From: Actinomycetota bacterium
GTDB lineage: Bacteria > Actinomycetota > Acidimicrobiia > Acidimicrobiales > Ilumatobacteraceae
Assembly: GCA_009705865.1 (NCBI GenBank)
Contig: WLSJ01000019.1
Location: 1 to 17,185 of the forward strand
Reading direction: 5' to 3'
Length of the DNA stretch: 17,185 nucleotides
This document shows, piece by piece, positions 1 through 6,432 of this stretch. Position 1 is the stretch's first letter, and each line of letters opens with the position of its first letter. The notes below the pieces were generated by a model that had not been told where the DNA came from, ran no database searches, and was given only the letters and a program-made list of their open reading frames with translations. The translations under genes and the position numbers were made by a program.

Positions 1-1146
1 AACCGGCCCAAATATTTCGTTCTGGATCATTTCGTCGTCTTGCTTGAGGTCTGCAATAACTGTTGGCGTAAAGAAGTATCCGTCGTTTCCTTGGCGTTCT
101 CCACCAGTAACAACGCGAGCATGTTTCGGAGTGCGATCAACAAAACCTGCAACACGCGCTAATTGATTCTGGTTGTTCAATGGGCCAAATGCGGCTTCAA
201 GATCTTTCGGGCCACCCGTGCGAGTTGCAGATGCTTGTTCAGCTAGTGCGGCAACGAACTCTGCATAGATCTTTGGCCCACACACAACGCGTGTTGCAGC
301 AGTGCAATCCTGTCCTGCATTGAAATACCCCGCAGCGGCAATTCCGGCTGCAGCAGCTTCGATATCTGCATCATCAAACACAATGACTGGCGCCTTGCCG
401 CCTAGCTCAAGATGCACACGCTTCAAACTTTGTGCAGCGGCTTCGGCAACTTCAATTCCTGCACGAACCGAACCAGTAACAGACACCATTGATGGAATGT
501 CGTGCGTAACCATGGCGCGGCCTGTATCGCGGTCTCCACAAATTACGTTCAACACGCCAGCTGGCAAAAACTCTGCTGCAATTTCAGCAAGCAAAGTAGT
601 TGAGGCCGGAGTTGTGTCAGAGGGCTTGAGCACCACAGCGTTACCTGCAGCTATTGCTGGAGCAAATTTCCACACCGCCATCATCATTGGGTAGTTCCAT
701 GGAGCAACTTGTGCACACACACCAATTGGTTCACGACGAATCATTGATGTCATATTTGCCATGTACTCAGCTGTTGCTTTTCCTTCCAACATGCGAGCTG
801 CGCCGGCAAAGAACCGAATCTGGTCAACCATCGGAGGAATTTCTTCGCTCATGGTTAGCGCAATTGGTTTACCCGTGTTCTGCACTTCTGCTGCGACTAT
901 TTCATCAGCACGGGCTTCAATAGCGTCTGCAATGCGATACAACGCGAGCGACCGTTCTGACGGGGTTGTTTGCCCCCATGACTTAAACGCGTGTGATGCT
1001 GCCTTCATCGCAGCATCAACGTCTGCTGCACCACTTAGGGATGCCTCACCATATTGTTGCCCTGTTGATGGATCAATAATGGCGCTTGTTTGACCATCTT
1101 TCGCATCGACGTACTCACCGTTAATAAAGTTCTTGAAGCTCTTCAT
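1..1146 (-). CDS. NAD-dependent aldehyde dehydrogenase, aminobutyraldehyde (PatD-like) type, 3' end cut by window
   Basis: The 382 residues visible here, out of about 475 usual for the family, read as an ALDH-superfamily enzyme oxidising an aldehyde to a carboxylate with NAD. Visible landmarks are the PWNYP cofactor motif with Asn151, the general-base Glu247 in LELGGKAP, and the nucleophile Cys281 in GQDCTA. The overall pattern (QNTGKP, RFFAGAARMLEG, TSMIRREPIG, GYFNAGQDCTA) closely resembles gamma-aminobutyraldehyde dehydrogenase PatD of putrescine breakdown, from memory of that family. A related omega-aminoaldehyde or betaine-aldehyde substrate is also possible. The ATG at 1146 gives a normal N-terminus (MKSFKNFINGEYV). 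The gene is divergent from ald, with 64 bp between the starts. Because the C-terminal part lies outside the window, intactness cannot be judged. The family call is secure; the substrate is inferred. Confidence 0.93.
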   Translation of the reverse strand, partial: MKSFKNFINGEYVDAKDGQTSAIIDPSTGQQYGEASLSGAADVDAAMKAASHAFKSWGQTTPSERSLALYRIADAIEARADEIVAAEVQNTGKPIALTMSEEIPPMVDQIRFFAGAARMLEGKATAEYMANMTSMIRREPIGVCAQVAPWNYPMMMAVWKFAPAIAAGNAVVLKPSDTTPASTTLLAEIAAEFLPAGVLNVICGDRDTGRAMVTHDIPSMVSVTGSVRAGIEVAEAAAQSLKRVHLELGGKAPVIVFDDADIEAAAAGIAAAGYFNAGQDCTAATRVVCGPKIYAEFVAALAEQASATRTGGPKDLEAAFGPLNNQNQLARVAGFVDRTPKHARVVTGGERQGNDGYFFTPTVIADLKQDDEMIQNEIFGPV

Positions 1147-1210
1147 GTCACAAGGATTCCACAAATTCGACCATGCCGTCCACAATGTCTCAAATTTCTG
1201 AGATAAACCT
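1147..1210. promoter_or_regulatory. Divergent ALDH/ald intergenic region with an imperfect palindrome at 1188-1203
   Basis: This 64-bp gap must hold the control signals for both divergent genes unless they lie inside coding sequence. Positions 1188-1203 form arms TCTCA and TGAGA around AATTTC, ending 8 bp before the ald ATG. Lrp/AsnC-type regulators (AldR in mycobacteria) commonly control ald and prefer AT-centred palindromes of about this size, so an operator is plausible. It could also be a small hairpin over the ribosome-binding area. No convincing -35/-10 pair or Shine-Dalgarno sequence was found. Confidence 0.3.
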
Positions 1211-2344
1211 ATGGCTATGACACAAATACTTTCTATTGGCGTTCCCCGCGAAGTAAAAACAGCCGAGGGTCGAGTAGCCATGACTCCCGATGGTGTTCGT
1301 GAATGTGAGCGATACGGCATTCAAGTTTTTGTCGAAACCAGCGCCGGCGAGGGGGCATCAATCTCTGATGCTGATTTTGTTGCAGCAGGAGCCACCATTG
1401 TGCCCACCGCAGCAGATGCATGGTCGCAGCCCATGGTTGTCAAGGTCAAAGAGCCCAAGGAAGAAGAGTTCGAATTTCTGCGTCGTGACCTCACCCTGTT
1501 TACGTATCTTCATCTAGCCGCTTATCCAAAAGTTGCGTCGGCGCTCATTGCTGCCGGAACAACTTCGTTTGCCTACGAGACCGTTCAGATGCCGGACAGT
1601 TCTCTTCCGCTTCTTGCGCCAATGAGTGAGGTAGCTGGACGCTTGGCGCCACAAATGGGTGCCCACTTCCTTGAATCACACAACGGTGGACGCGGAGTTC
1701 TGATGGGCGGAGCACCTGGCGTTCGCCCCGCAAAAGTCGTAGTGCTTGGCGCTGGCAACGTTGGCTGGAATGCCGCATGGATTGCTGCCGGCATGGAAGC
1801 TGAAGTGATCTTGATCGACAAGAACATTGACCGACTTCGCTATGTCGACCAAATTCATCGTGGACGAATTTCTACTCTTGCGTCTAATCGAGGATCAATC
1901 GAACGAAGCATTGTTGAGGCAGACCTAGTTATTGGTGCTGTGCTTGTTGCAGGCGGACGAGCACCAGTCGTTGTCAGTGAAGACATGGTTCGTTCTATGA
2001 AACGTGGTGCCGTCATTGTTGACGTCGCAGTTGACCAAGGTGGCTGCATTGAAACCACACGTGAGACAACGCACACAGACCCTGTGTACATAAACCATGA
2101 CGTCGTACATTATGCGGTCGGCAATATGCCAGGAGCAGTGCCACACACCAGCACGTATGCCCTCACGAATGTCACATTGCCGTTTCAGATCGAAGTCGCA
2201 CGGCACGGGGCACTTGGCGCTGCCCGCACAAACTCGGCACTTGCACATGGTCTGAACACCCACCATGGCCACGTCACCTACGAGGCCGTAGCTACAGCAC
2301 TGTCGCTGCCCTTCGTTGAGTCATTAGTAGCTCTCAACCAATAG
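1211..2344 (+). CDS. ald: Alanine dehydrogenase
   Basis: Cytoplasmic NAD-dependent enzyme that converts L-alanine reversibly to pyruvate, ammonium and NADH, or glyoxylate to glycine in some actinobacteria. The 377 residues match the family's usual length of about 371. The N-terminal domain starts VPREVKTAEGRVAMTPDGV, with substrate-binding Arg21; Lys80 lies in VKVKEP and catalytic His101 in YLHLA. The Rossmann fold shows GAGNVGWNAA at 180-189, and catalytic Asp275 sits in VDVAVDQGG. All key residues are present. Two ATGs compete (1211 and 1217); neither has a clear Shine-Dalgarno sequence, and 1217 would give MTQILSIGVPREVK, equally family-like. The P450 gene starts 9 bp downstream on the same strand, so the two are probably cotranscribed. 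A palindrome just upstream may be an operator. Confidence 0.97.
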   Translation: MAMTQILSIGVPREVKTAEGRVAMTPDGVRECERYGIQVFVETSAGEGASISDADFVAAGATIVPTAADAWSQPMVVKVKEPKEEEFEFLRRDLTLFTYLHLAAYPKVASALIAAGTTSFAYETVQMPDSSLPLLAPMSEVAGRLAPQMGAHFLESHNGGRGVLMGGAPGVRPAKVVVLGAGNVGWNAAWIAAGMEAEVILIDKNIDRLRYVDQIHRGRISTLASNRGSIERSIVEADLVIGAVLVAGGRAPVVVSEDMVRSMKRGAVIVDVAVDQGGCIETTRETTHTDPVYINHDVVHYAVGNMPGAVPHTSTYALTNVTLPFQIEVARHGALGAARTNSALAHGLNTHHGHVTYEAVATALSLPFVESLVALNQ

Positions 2345-2353
2345 GTTGTAGCG

Positions 2354-3574
2354 ATGGCTTCGCTTGCAACTGACCTCCAGATCCCCAAAGTTCCCCTCGT
2401 TATCGACCAGCAACGGTCTGATCGTCACGCCCAGTTGCGTGAGATCGCAAAAGAGAGTTGGCTTGCTCGCACAGATATCGGTTACTCCGTTCTGACCTAC
2501 GACGCTGTCATGGGAATCTTGCGCGACAAGCGCTGGCATTCCGCCACCGGCATGGTTGCTCAACTACAAGGCATTACCGATGAAGCGTTTCTTGGTCGTC
2601 GCCAGGTTTCAATTTTGAGTGCAGAAGGCGACGTTCATGTTCGTTTGCGTCGACTAGTGGCACCAGCATTTTCGCCTCGCAGTGCAGATCGTCTTCGTCC
2701 GTTCATGCGCGAGACAGTCAATTCGCTCCTTGATCCATTCATCGCGTCAGGACGTGCAGAAGTTGTGCGCGACATTTGTGAGCCGTACCCCATCCCCATT
2801 ATTTGTGAGCTACTTGGCGCACCAAAAGAGGACTGGAAACTGTTTAGTCGTCTTGCCACCGAAATCTTGTTGATTTTCAGCGAAAACTTGGCACAAAACA
2901 TGCCGACATTTCTCGCGGCACAACAAGAACTTGAAAAGTACACAGAAGGCCTCATTGAGAAGCGCCGTTCAGTTCCAGCCGACGACTTGATTACAGACCT
3001 CATCGCGGCAGAAGAAGCCGGAGACAAGCTCAATACAGAAGAACTCACCATGATGGTTGATGCAGTCATCGTGGGCGGCACTGATACCACCCGTAATCAA
3101 CTCGGACTCGCCCTTGCACTGTTTGCTGAATATCCAGAGCAATGGGCAATGCTCGGCAAAGACCCTTCACTTGCACAACGCGCAGTGGAAGAAGTGTTGC
3201 GTTACTCCGGAGCCGTTGGTGGCACTATCCGTTTTGCATCGGAAGACATTGAATACAACGGAGTGTTGTTTCCAAAGGGAACCTTCATGAGCACATCGAT
3301 GAGCACCGGAAACTATGACTCGTCGGTGTTTCCAACACCAGATACTTTCGACATCACTCGTGAACCAGTTGGTCAGCCACATTTGTCGCTCGGTGCCGGA
3401 ATCCATTACTGCCTCGGGGCATCACTGGCTCGGGCAGAACTGCAAGAAGCTTTTACCGTGCTGTCGCAACGCATGACAAACCTTGAACTTGACGGCCCGG
3501 TTGTTTACAAACCATCTGGTGTCGGCATATTCGGACCAGCGTCCTTGCCTGTGAAGTTCAGTCCGAACAATTAA
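2354..3574 (+). CDS. Cytochrome P450, soluble bacterial class
   Basis: Haem-thiolate monooxygenase of 406 residues, typical of soluble bacterial P450s that draw electrons from a ferredoxin and reductase. Visible elements are a C-helix HVRLRR (His95/Arg99), an I-helix oxygen-activation motif GGTDTT at 241-246, K-helix ExxR (Glu280-Arg283), and the haem loop LSLGAGIHYCLGASLA with proximal Cys353 and His351. The usual Phe starting the FGxGxHxCxG signature is Leu here. No signal peptide or membrane anchor is seen. The gene follows ald after 9 bp and its stop overlaps the convergent small zinc-ribbon gene by 4 bp. No ferredoxin, ferredoxin reductase or biosynthetic cluster lies nearby, so substrate and redox partner are unknown. 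Family assignment is secure; the CYP subfamily cannot be named by eye. Confidence 0.96.
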   Translation: MASLATDLQIPKVPLVIDQQRSDRHAQLREIAKESWLARTDIGYSVLTYDAVMGILRDKRWHSATGMVAQLQGITDEAFLGRRQVSILSAEGDVHVRLRRLVAPAFSPRSADRLRPFMRETVNSLLDPFIASGRAEVVRDICEPYPIPIICELLGAPKEDWKLFSRLATEILLIFSENLAQNMPTFLAAQQELEKYTEGLIEKRRSVPADDLITDLIAAEEAGDKLNTEELTMMVDAVIVGGTDTTRNQLGLALALFAEYPEQWAMLGKDPSLAQRAVEEVLRYSGAVGGTIRFASEDIEYNGVLFPKGTFMSTSMSTGNYDSSVFPTPDTFDITREPVGQPHLSLGAGIHYCLGASLARAELQEAFTVLSQRMTNLELDGPVVYKPSGVGIFGPASLPVKFSPNN

Positions 3575-3741
3575 TCACAGCAACTGTCACGCCAGCCACA
3601 TGTGCGACATTTGAAATGCGCATGCTCTGGTGTGAGATCACCCGTGCATAACGGACATTCTGCAAACGTTCCGTAACGAGTACGGCAACTGTCGTTCTGC
3701 GAAGTGCTCTGCTTGTCGGTAATCAGTTCGTTGAAACTCAC
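3571..3741 (-). CDS. Small Cys-rich zinc-ribbon-like protein, 56 residues
   Basis: A short reading frame fills most of the gap between the P450 and MFS genes. It starts at GTG 3741; an in-frame TAA lies ten codons upstream and no ATG is available. It encodes about 56 residues ending RTCGWRDSCCD. The cysteines are Cys19, a CPLC pair (29 and 32), a CRTC pair (45 and 48), and Cys54-Cys55. The two CxxC knuckles 12 residues apart are the classic zinc-ribbon arrangement, and the intervening segment LTPEHAHFK also carries two His. I recall similar short actinobacterial proteins ending CGxRDSCC but cannot name a family. No good Shine-Dalgarno sequence precedes the GTG. The Cys spacing makes a chance frame unlikely. 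The function is unknown; nucleic-acid or metal binding is an inference. Confidence 0.72.
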   Translation of the reverse strand: MSFNELITDKQSTSQNDSCRTRYGTFAECPLCTGDLTPEHAHFKCRTCGWRDSCCD

Positions 3742-3826
3742 ACTGTCATTATTGTCACATTCACCCCGTTATGTGTGGACCAACCCGCCAAAGACCCATT
3801 ATGAGAAGTAGCGTCGAACCGACCCT
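3742..3826. promoter_or_regulatory. Divergent spacer between zinc-ribbon and MFS genes, with a possible 9-codon upstream ORF
   Basis: This 85-bp spacer must drive the zinc-ribbon gene leftwards and the MFS gene rightwards. A CATTAT at 3797-3802 could be a -10 for the MFS gene, but no good -35 sits at the right distance. An ATG at 3801 opens a 9-codon frame (MRSSVEPTL) whose TGA overlaps the MFS ATG as ATGA at 3827-3830, the classic geometry for translational coupling. If the CATTAT is the -10, this mini-ORF would start inside it and not be transcribed, so both cannot be right. Confidence 0.25.
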
Positions 3827-5098
3827 ATGACTGAGACTTCACGCCAAAGCAAGCGACAACGGTCCCCCGCCAGGCCAGGCACCGCGCGAGCGGCTTTCGG
3901 GTACAGAGACTTTCGCATCATGTGGTACTCCAACTTTTTGTCGAACATTGGTACGTGGATGCAAAACGTAGTGTTGCCCGCTTACATCTATCAGCGCACA
4001 CATCGCGCCTCTGCCGTTGGTATTTTTGTGTTCGCACAACTTGGCCCACTACTAGTTCTTTCGATACCTGCCGGAGTCATGGCAGACAGGTTCGACAGGC
4101 GCAAGTGGCTTGTCTTTGCTCAATCAATCCAGATGGCCGGATCCGTTCTTCTCGGGGTGTTGACCATCACCCACTCTCCCATCATCACTCTGTTCCTCGC
4201 ACAGATGATGGTGGGTATTGGTAATGCGTGTAACGCACCCGCTTTTTCAGCGGTGCTTCCAAGCCTGGTGCGACCAGAAGATCTTGGTGGGTCGATCAGT
4301 TTGAACTCTGCGTCAATCAATGGTTCACGAGTGTCTGGTCCAATTTTGGTTGCAATCATGATGAGCTGGGGCGTCACTGCTGGTCAGGTTTTCATCTTCA
4401 ACGCCGCCACGTATCTGTTCGTCACGTGGGCGGTGATGAAAATCGCGATTCCACCACATGTCCCACAACGAGAACAAGGCCTGAAATCATTTACTGCAGG
4501 GTTTCGTGTTGCGCGCGATCGGCCATCCATTGGTCGCATGTTGATTTCAATGAGCTCATTTTCAATGTTCTGTTTGCCATTCGTTGGACTGTTCCCTGCC
4601 GTCGCAGACCTCACGTTCGACATTCAACCGAAAACAGTGATGTACAAATGGCTGTATGCCACATGGGGGTTCGGAGCATTGCTTGGCGCGTTAGCAATAG
4701 GCACCGTCCTTGCACCGTTTGATAAACGCAAAGTATCTCAAGCTGGTTTTCTAGCGTTCTCTGTCTCCATGACGCTGTTTGCAACCGTACGCGGAACAAC
4801 ACTTGCGTTTGTTACTGCGTTCTTTTTAGGCATCGCATACTTCGGAACAACCACATCATTGATGACGGTCTTTCAAAGTCGATTGGAAACAAATATTCGA
4901 GCTCGCGTGATGGCGCTGTGGTTCATGGCGTTTGGCGGAACTATTCCGCTCGGCAATGCACTATTTGGCCCTGTCATGGATGCGATCGGCTCACGTCCCG
5001 TTTTGTACATGGGCGCATTGTGGGCACTGTTTTTGGCGTGGTGGTGCAATATTGAAAAGATCGACCAGCGCGTTGAGCCTCAGCCAATCAAGGCATGA
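3827..5098 (+). CDS. Major facilitator superfamily exporter (EntS/MFS_3-like)
   Basis: Inner-membrane secondary transporter of 423 residues with about 12 hydrophobic segments. The cytoplasmic N-terminus is basic (roughly residues 1-30), followed by FRIMWYSNFLSNIGTWMQ, a beginning typical of the enterobactin-exporter/MFS_3 group. Motif A between TM2 and TM3 reads GVMADRFDRRK (83-93). A motif-C-like Gly/Pro stretch lies around SRVSGPILVAIM in TM5, in line with an antiporter that exports its substrate. The substrate is unknown; drugs, siderophores or metabolites are all reported for this family. The ATG at 3827 has no clear Shine-Dalgarno sequence. The last 19 bp overlap the end of murF on the other strand, leaving no room for a dedicated terminator. 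It is not obviously in an operon. Confidence 0.92.
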   Translation: MTETSRQSKRQRSPARPGTARAAFGYRDFRIMWYSNFLSNIGTWMQNVVLPAYIYQRTHRASAVGIFVFAQLGPLLVLSIPAGVMADRFDRRKWLVFAQSIQMAGSVLLGVLTITHSPIITLFLAQMMVGIGNACNAPAFSAVLPSLVRPEDLGGSISLNSASINGSRVSGPILVAIMMSWGVTAGQVFIFNAATYLFVTWAVMKIAIPPHVPQREQGLKSFTAGFRVARDRPSIGRMLISMSSFSMFCLPFVGLFPAVADLTFDIQPKTVMYKWLYATWGFGALLGALAIGTVLAPFDKRKVSQAGFLAFSVSMTLFATVRGTTLAFVTAFFLGIAYFGTTTSLMTVFQSRLETNIRARVMALWFMAFGGTIPLGNALFGPVMDAIGSRPVLYMGALWALFLAWWCNIEKIDQRVEPQPIKA

Positions 5099-6399
5099 AC
5101 AACACGTTCCGTTGCTGCCATCCGTGACCCTTTGACAACCACGACATTGTTTGAATCGAGTTCGCTCAATGCGGCGACAATTTGAGTCACTGTCATCGCA
5201 CTAGTTCCGTATAGATCTGTCTCTAGAGATAACAATTCAATTCCTAGCTGGCGACATAACGCAGCTATCTCTTGATGTGCAGCCGCAGAATCGGTTACTT
5301 CGGCCATGACGCCCAAAACCGCACATCTACGCGCGGCCGGTGTTTCTGCAATCGTTCGCAATGCAGCTGCTACTGATACCGGGTTTGCGTTGTATGAATC
5401 ATCAAGTATGCGAAGACCGCGCGGCCCAGTCATCCACTGCATACGTTGAGGCGCACTCTGTACATTCGCTAGCGCTTCAACACATCGTCCAATGCCGATT
5501 CCACATGAGATACCTACAGCTACTGCTGCTGCAGCATTTGACGCCATATGGGTTCCGGGTAACGGAACTACGCCGACTGCGCTCTGATTTTCAGCAGTAA
5601 AGCGCACCGTGCAACACCCGCGTTCGTCTACTAACACAATTTCGAAACGAACTGACGCCGTTTCCGACGACCCAAATGTCACAACGTGTGCAGAAATGTT
5701 GTGCACTGTCTTCATTGCGTTGACTGAATCACTATTTACTATTGCAATTCCGGATTCAGGTAATGCCTGCAGTAGTTCTGCCTTTGCACGAATCACTCCG
5801 GCGACTCCGCCCACGCGCTCGCCGTGCGCGTCACCCACTTCTGTAATCACGCCAATCTGTGGATGCCCCACTTCACACAATCGTGCAATCTCACCAAAGC
5901 CACGCATTCCCATTTCCAACACCAGCGCGTCACAGGCTTCGGGTGAGTTGATGATGGTGACAGGAACTCCGATGTCATTATTCAATGACTTCTCTGGTCC
6001 GTGTGCATTCATAAACTTTGAGCGCAACACCGCCAGAACCAAATCTTTCGTGCTGGTCTTTCCGACCGACCCGGTGATGCCAATTACGCGCCTATCAAGA
6101 GTTGCAGCAAGACGTGCTCGACAATGACCACCAAGTGCAGTTAACGCAGCATCACAATCGTCCACTTCAATACATGTCAACGCATCAATTGATTTTCCTC
6201 GTCGCACAATGGCAAATGGTGCACCAGCAGCTGCAGCTGACGAAAGATAATCATGTCCGTCTGCGTCGCCGCCCAACGCCACAAACGCTTGACCGCGACG
6301 CAATGTTCGAGAATCAAAAGCAATGCCTGAAGCCTCACAATCAAGCCCCACAAGCGTTCCGTGAGCAACAGACGCCACTTCAGAGGCGGTAATGAGCAT
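5080..6399 (-). CDS. murF: UDP-N-acetylmuramoyl-tripeptide--D-alanyl-D-alanine ligase
   Basis: Cytoplasmic Mur ligase that joins D-Ala-D-Ala to UDP-MurNAc-tripeptide using ATP, giving the pentapeptide precursor. The 439 residues match the family's usual 440-460. The N-terminal UDP-binding domain carries IAFDSRTLRRGQAFVAL (Ser30/Arg31). The ATP P-loop is GITGSVGKTSTK (107-118), followed by SLNNDIGVP (138-146), Glu162 in LEMGMRGFGEI, and the carbamylation-type Lys206 in IRAKAELL. The C-terminal domain has ILDDSYNANPVS. The ATG at 6399 gives MLITASEVAS. No Shine-Dalgarno sequence is visible, but a TANNNT box lies 6 nt upstream, which suggests a leaderless mRNA. The gene stands outside a division/cell-wall cluster and is divergent from ddl, which makes its substrate. 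Its 3' end overlaps the MFS gene. Confidence 0.97.
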   Translation of the reverse strand: MLITASEVASVAHGTLVGLDCEASGIAFDSRTLRRGQAFVALGGDADGHDYLSSAAAAGAPFAIVRRGKSIDALTCIEVDDCDAALTALGGHCRARLAATLDRRVIGITGSVGKTSTKDLVLAVLRSKFMNAHGPEKSLNNDIGVPVTIINSPEACDALVLEMGMRGFGEIARLCEVGHPQIGVITEVGDAHGERVGGVAGVIRAKAELLQALPESGIAIVNSDSVNAMKTVHNISAHVVTFGSSETASVRFEIVLVDERGCCTVRFTAENQSAVGVVPLPGTHMASNAAAAVAVGISCGIGIGRCVEALANVQSAPQRMQWMTGPRGLRILDDSYNANPVSVAAALRTIAETPAARRCAVLGVMAEVTDSAAAHQEIAALCRQLGIELLSLETDLYGTSAMTVTQIVAALSELDSNNVVVVKGSRMAATERVVHALIG

Positions 6400-6405
6400 G
6401 GAATG

Positions 6406-6411
6406 ACCCTA
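6406..6411 (-). promoter_or_regulatory. Candidate -10 box for murF, leaderless geometry
   Basis: On the minus strand this reads TAGGGT, fitting the actinobacterial TANNNT -10 pattern, and ends 6 nt before the murF ATG. That spacing would place transcription initiation at or next to the start codon. No matching -35 was found. Such hexamers are common by chance, so the support is only positional. Confidence 0.35.
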
Positions 6412-6419
6412 GTGGCGAG

Positions 6420-6425
6420 TACCGT
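6420..6425 (+). promoter_or_regulatory. Candidate -10 box for ddl, leaderless geometry
   Basis: This reads TACCGT (TANNNT pattern) and ends 7 nt before the ATG at 6433, the spacing expected if transcription starts on the A of ATG. It supports 6433 as the ddl start and would explain the missing Shine-Dalgarno sequence. There is no recognisable -35. It lies 8 bp from the candidate murF -10 on the other strand. Confidence 0.35.
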
Positions 6426-6432
6426 CTTACCG

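Noticed and set aside
302..1093. Several plus-strand frames opposite the aldehyde dehydrogenase
   Set aside because: The minus strand carries a continuous ALDH with its catalytic residues; the plus frames are its shadows.
2635..3090. 151-codon minus-strand frame opposite the P450
   Set aside because: Fully antisense to conserved P450 helices, with a Ser/Arg-rich shadow composition.
5609..6127. 172-codon plus-strand frame opposite murF
   Set aside because: It lies wholly inside murF, whose motifs are intact; the product is Ser/Thr/Pro-rich with no recognisable fold.
6361..6432. Longer ddl starting at GTG 6361 or ATG 6403
   Set aside because: The added residues (MSNRRHFRGGNEHG...) do not resemble Ddl N-termini; 6361 would overlap murF by 39 bp, and ATG 6433 gives a family-like start with a well-placed TANNNT box.
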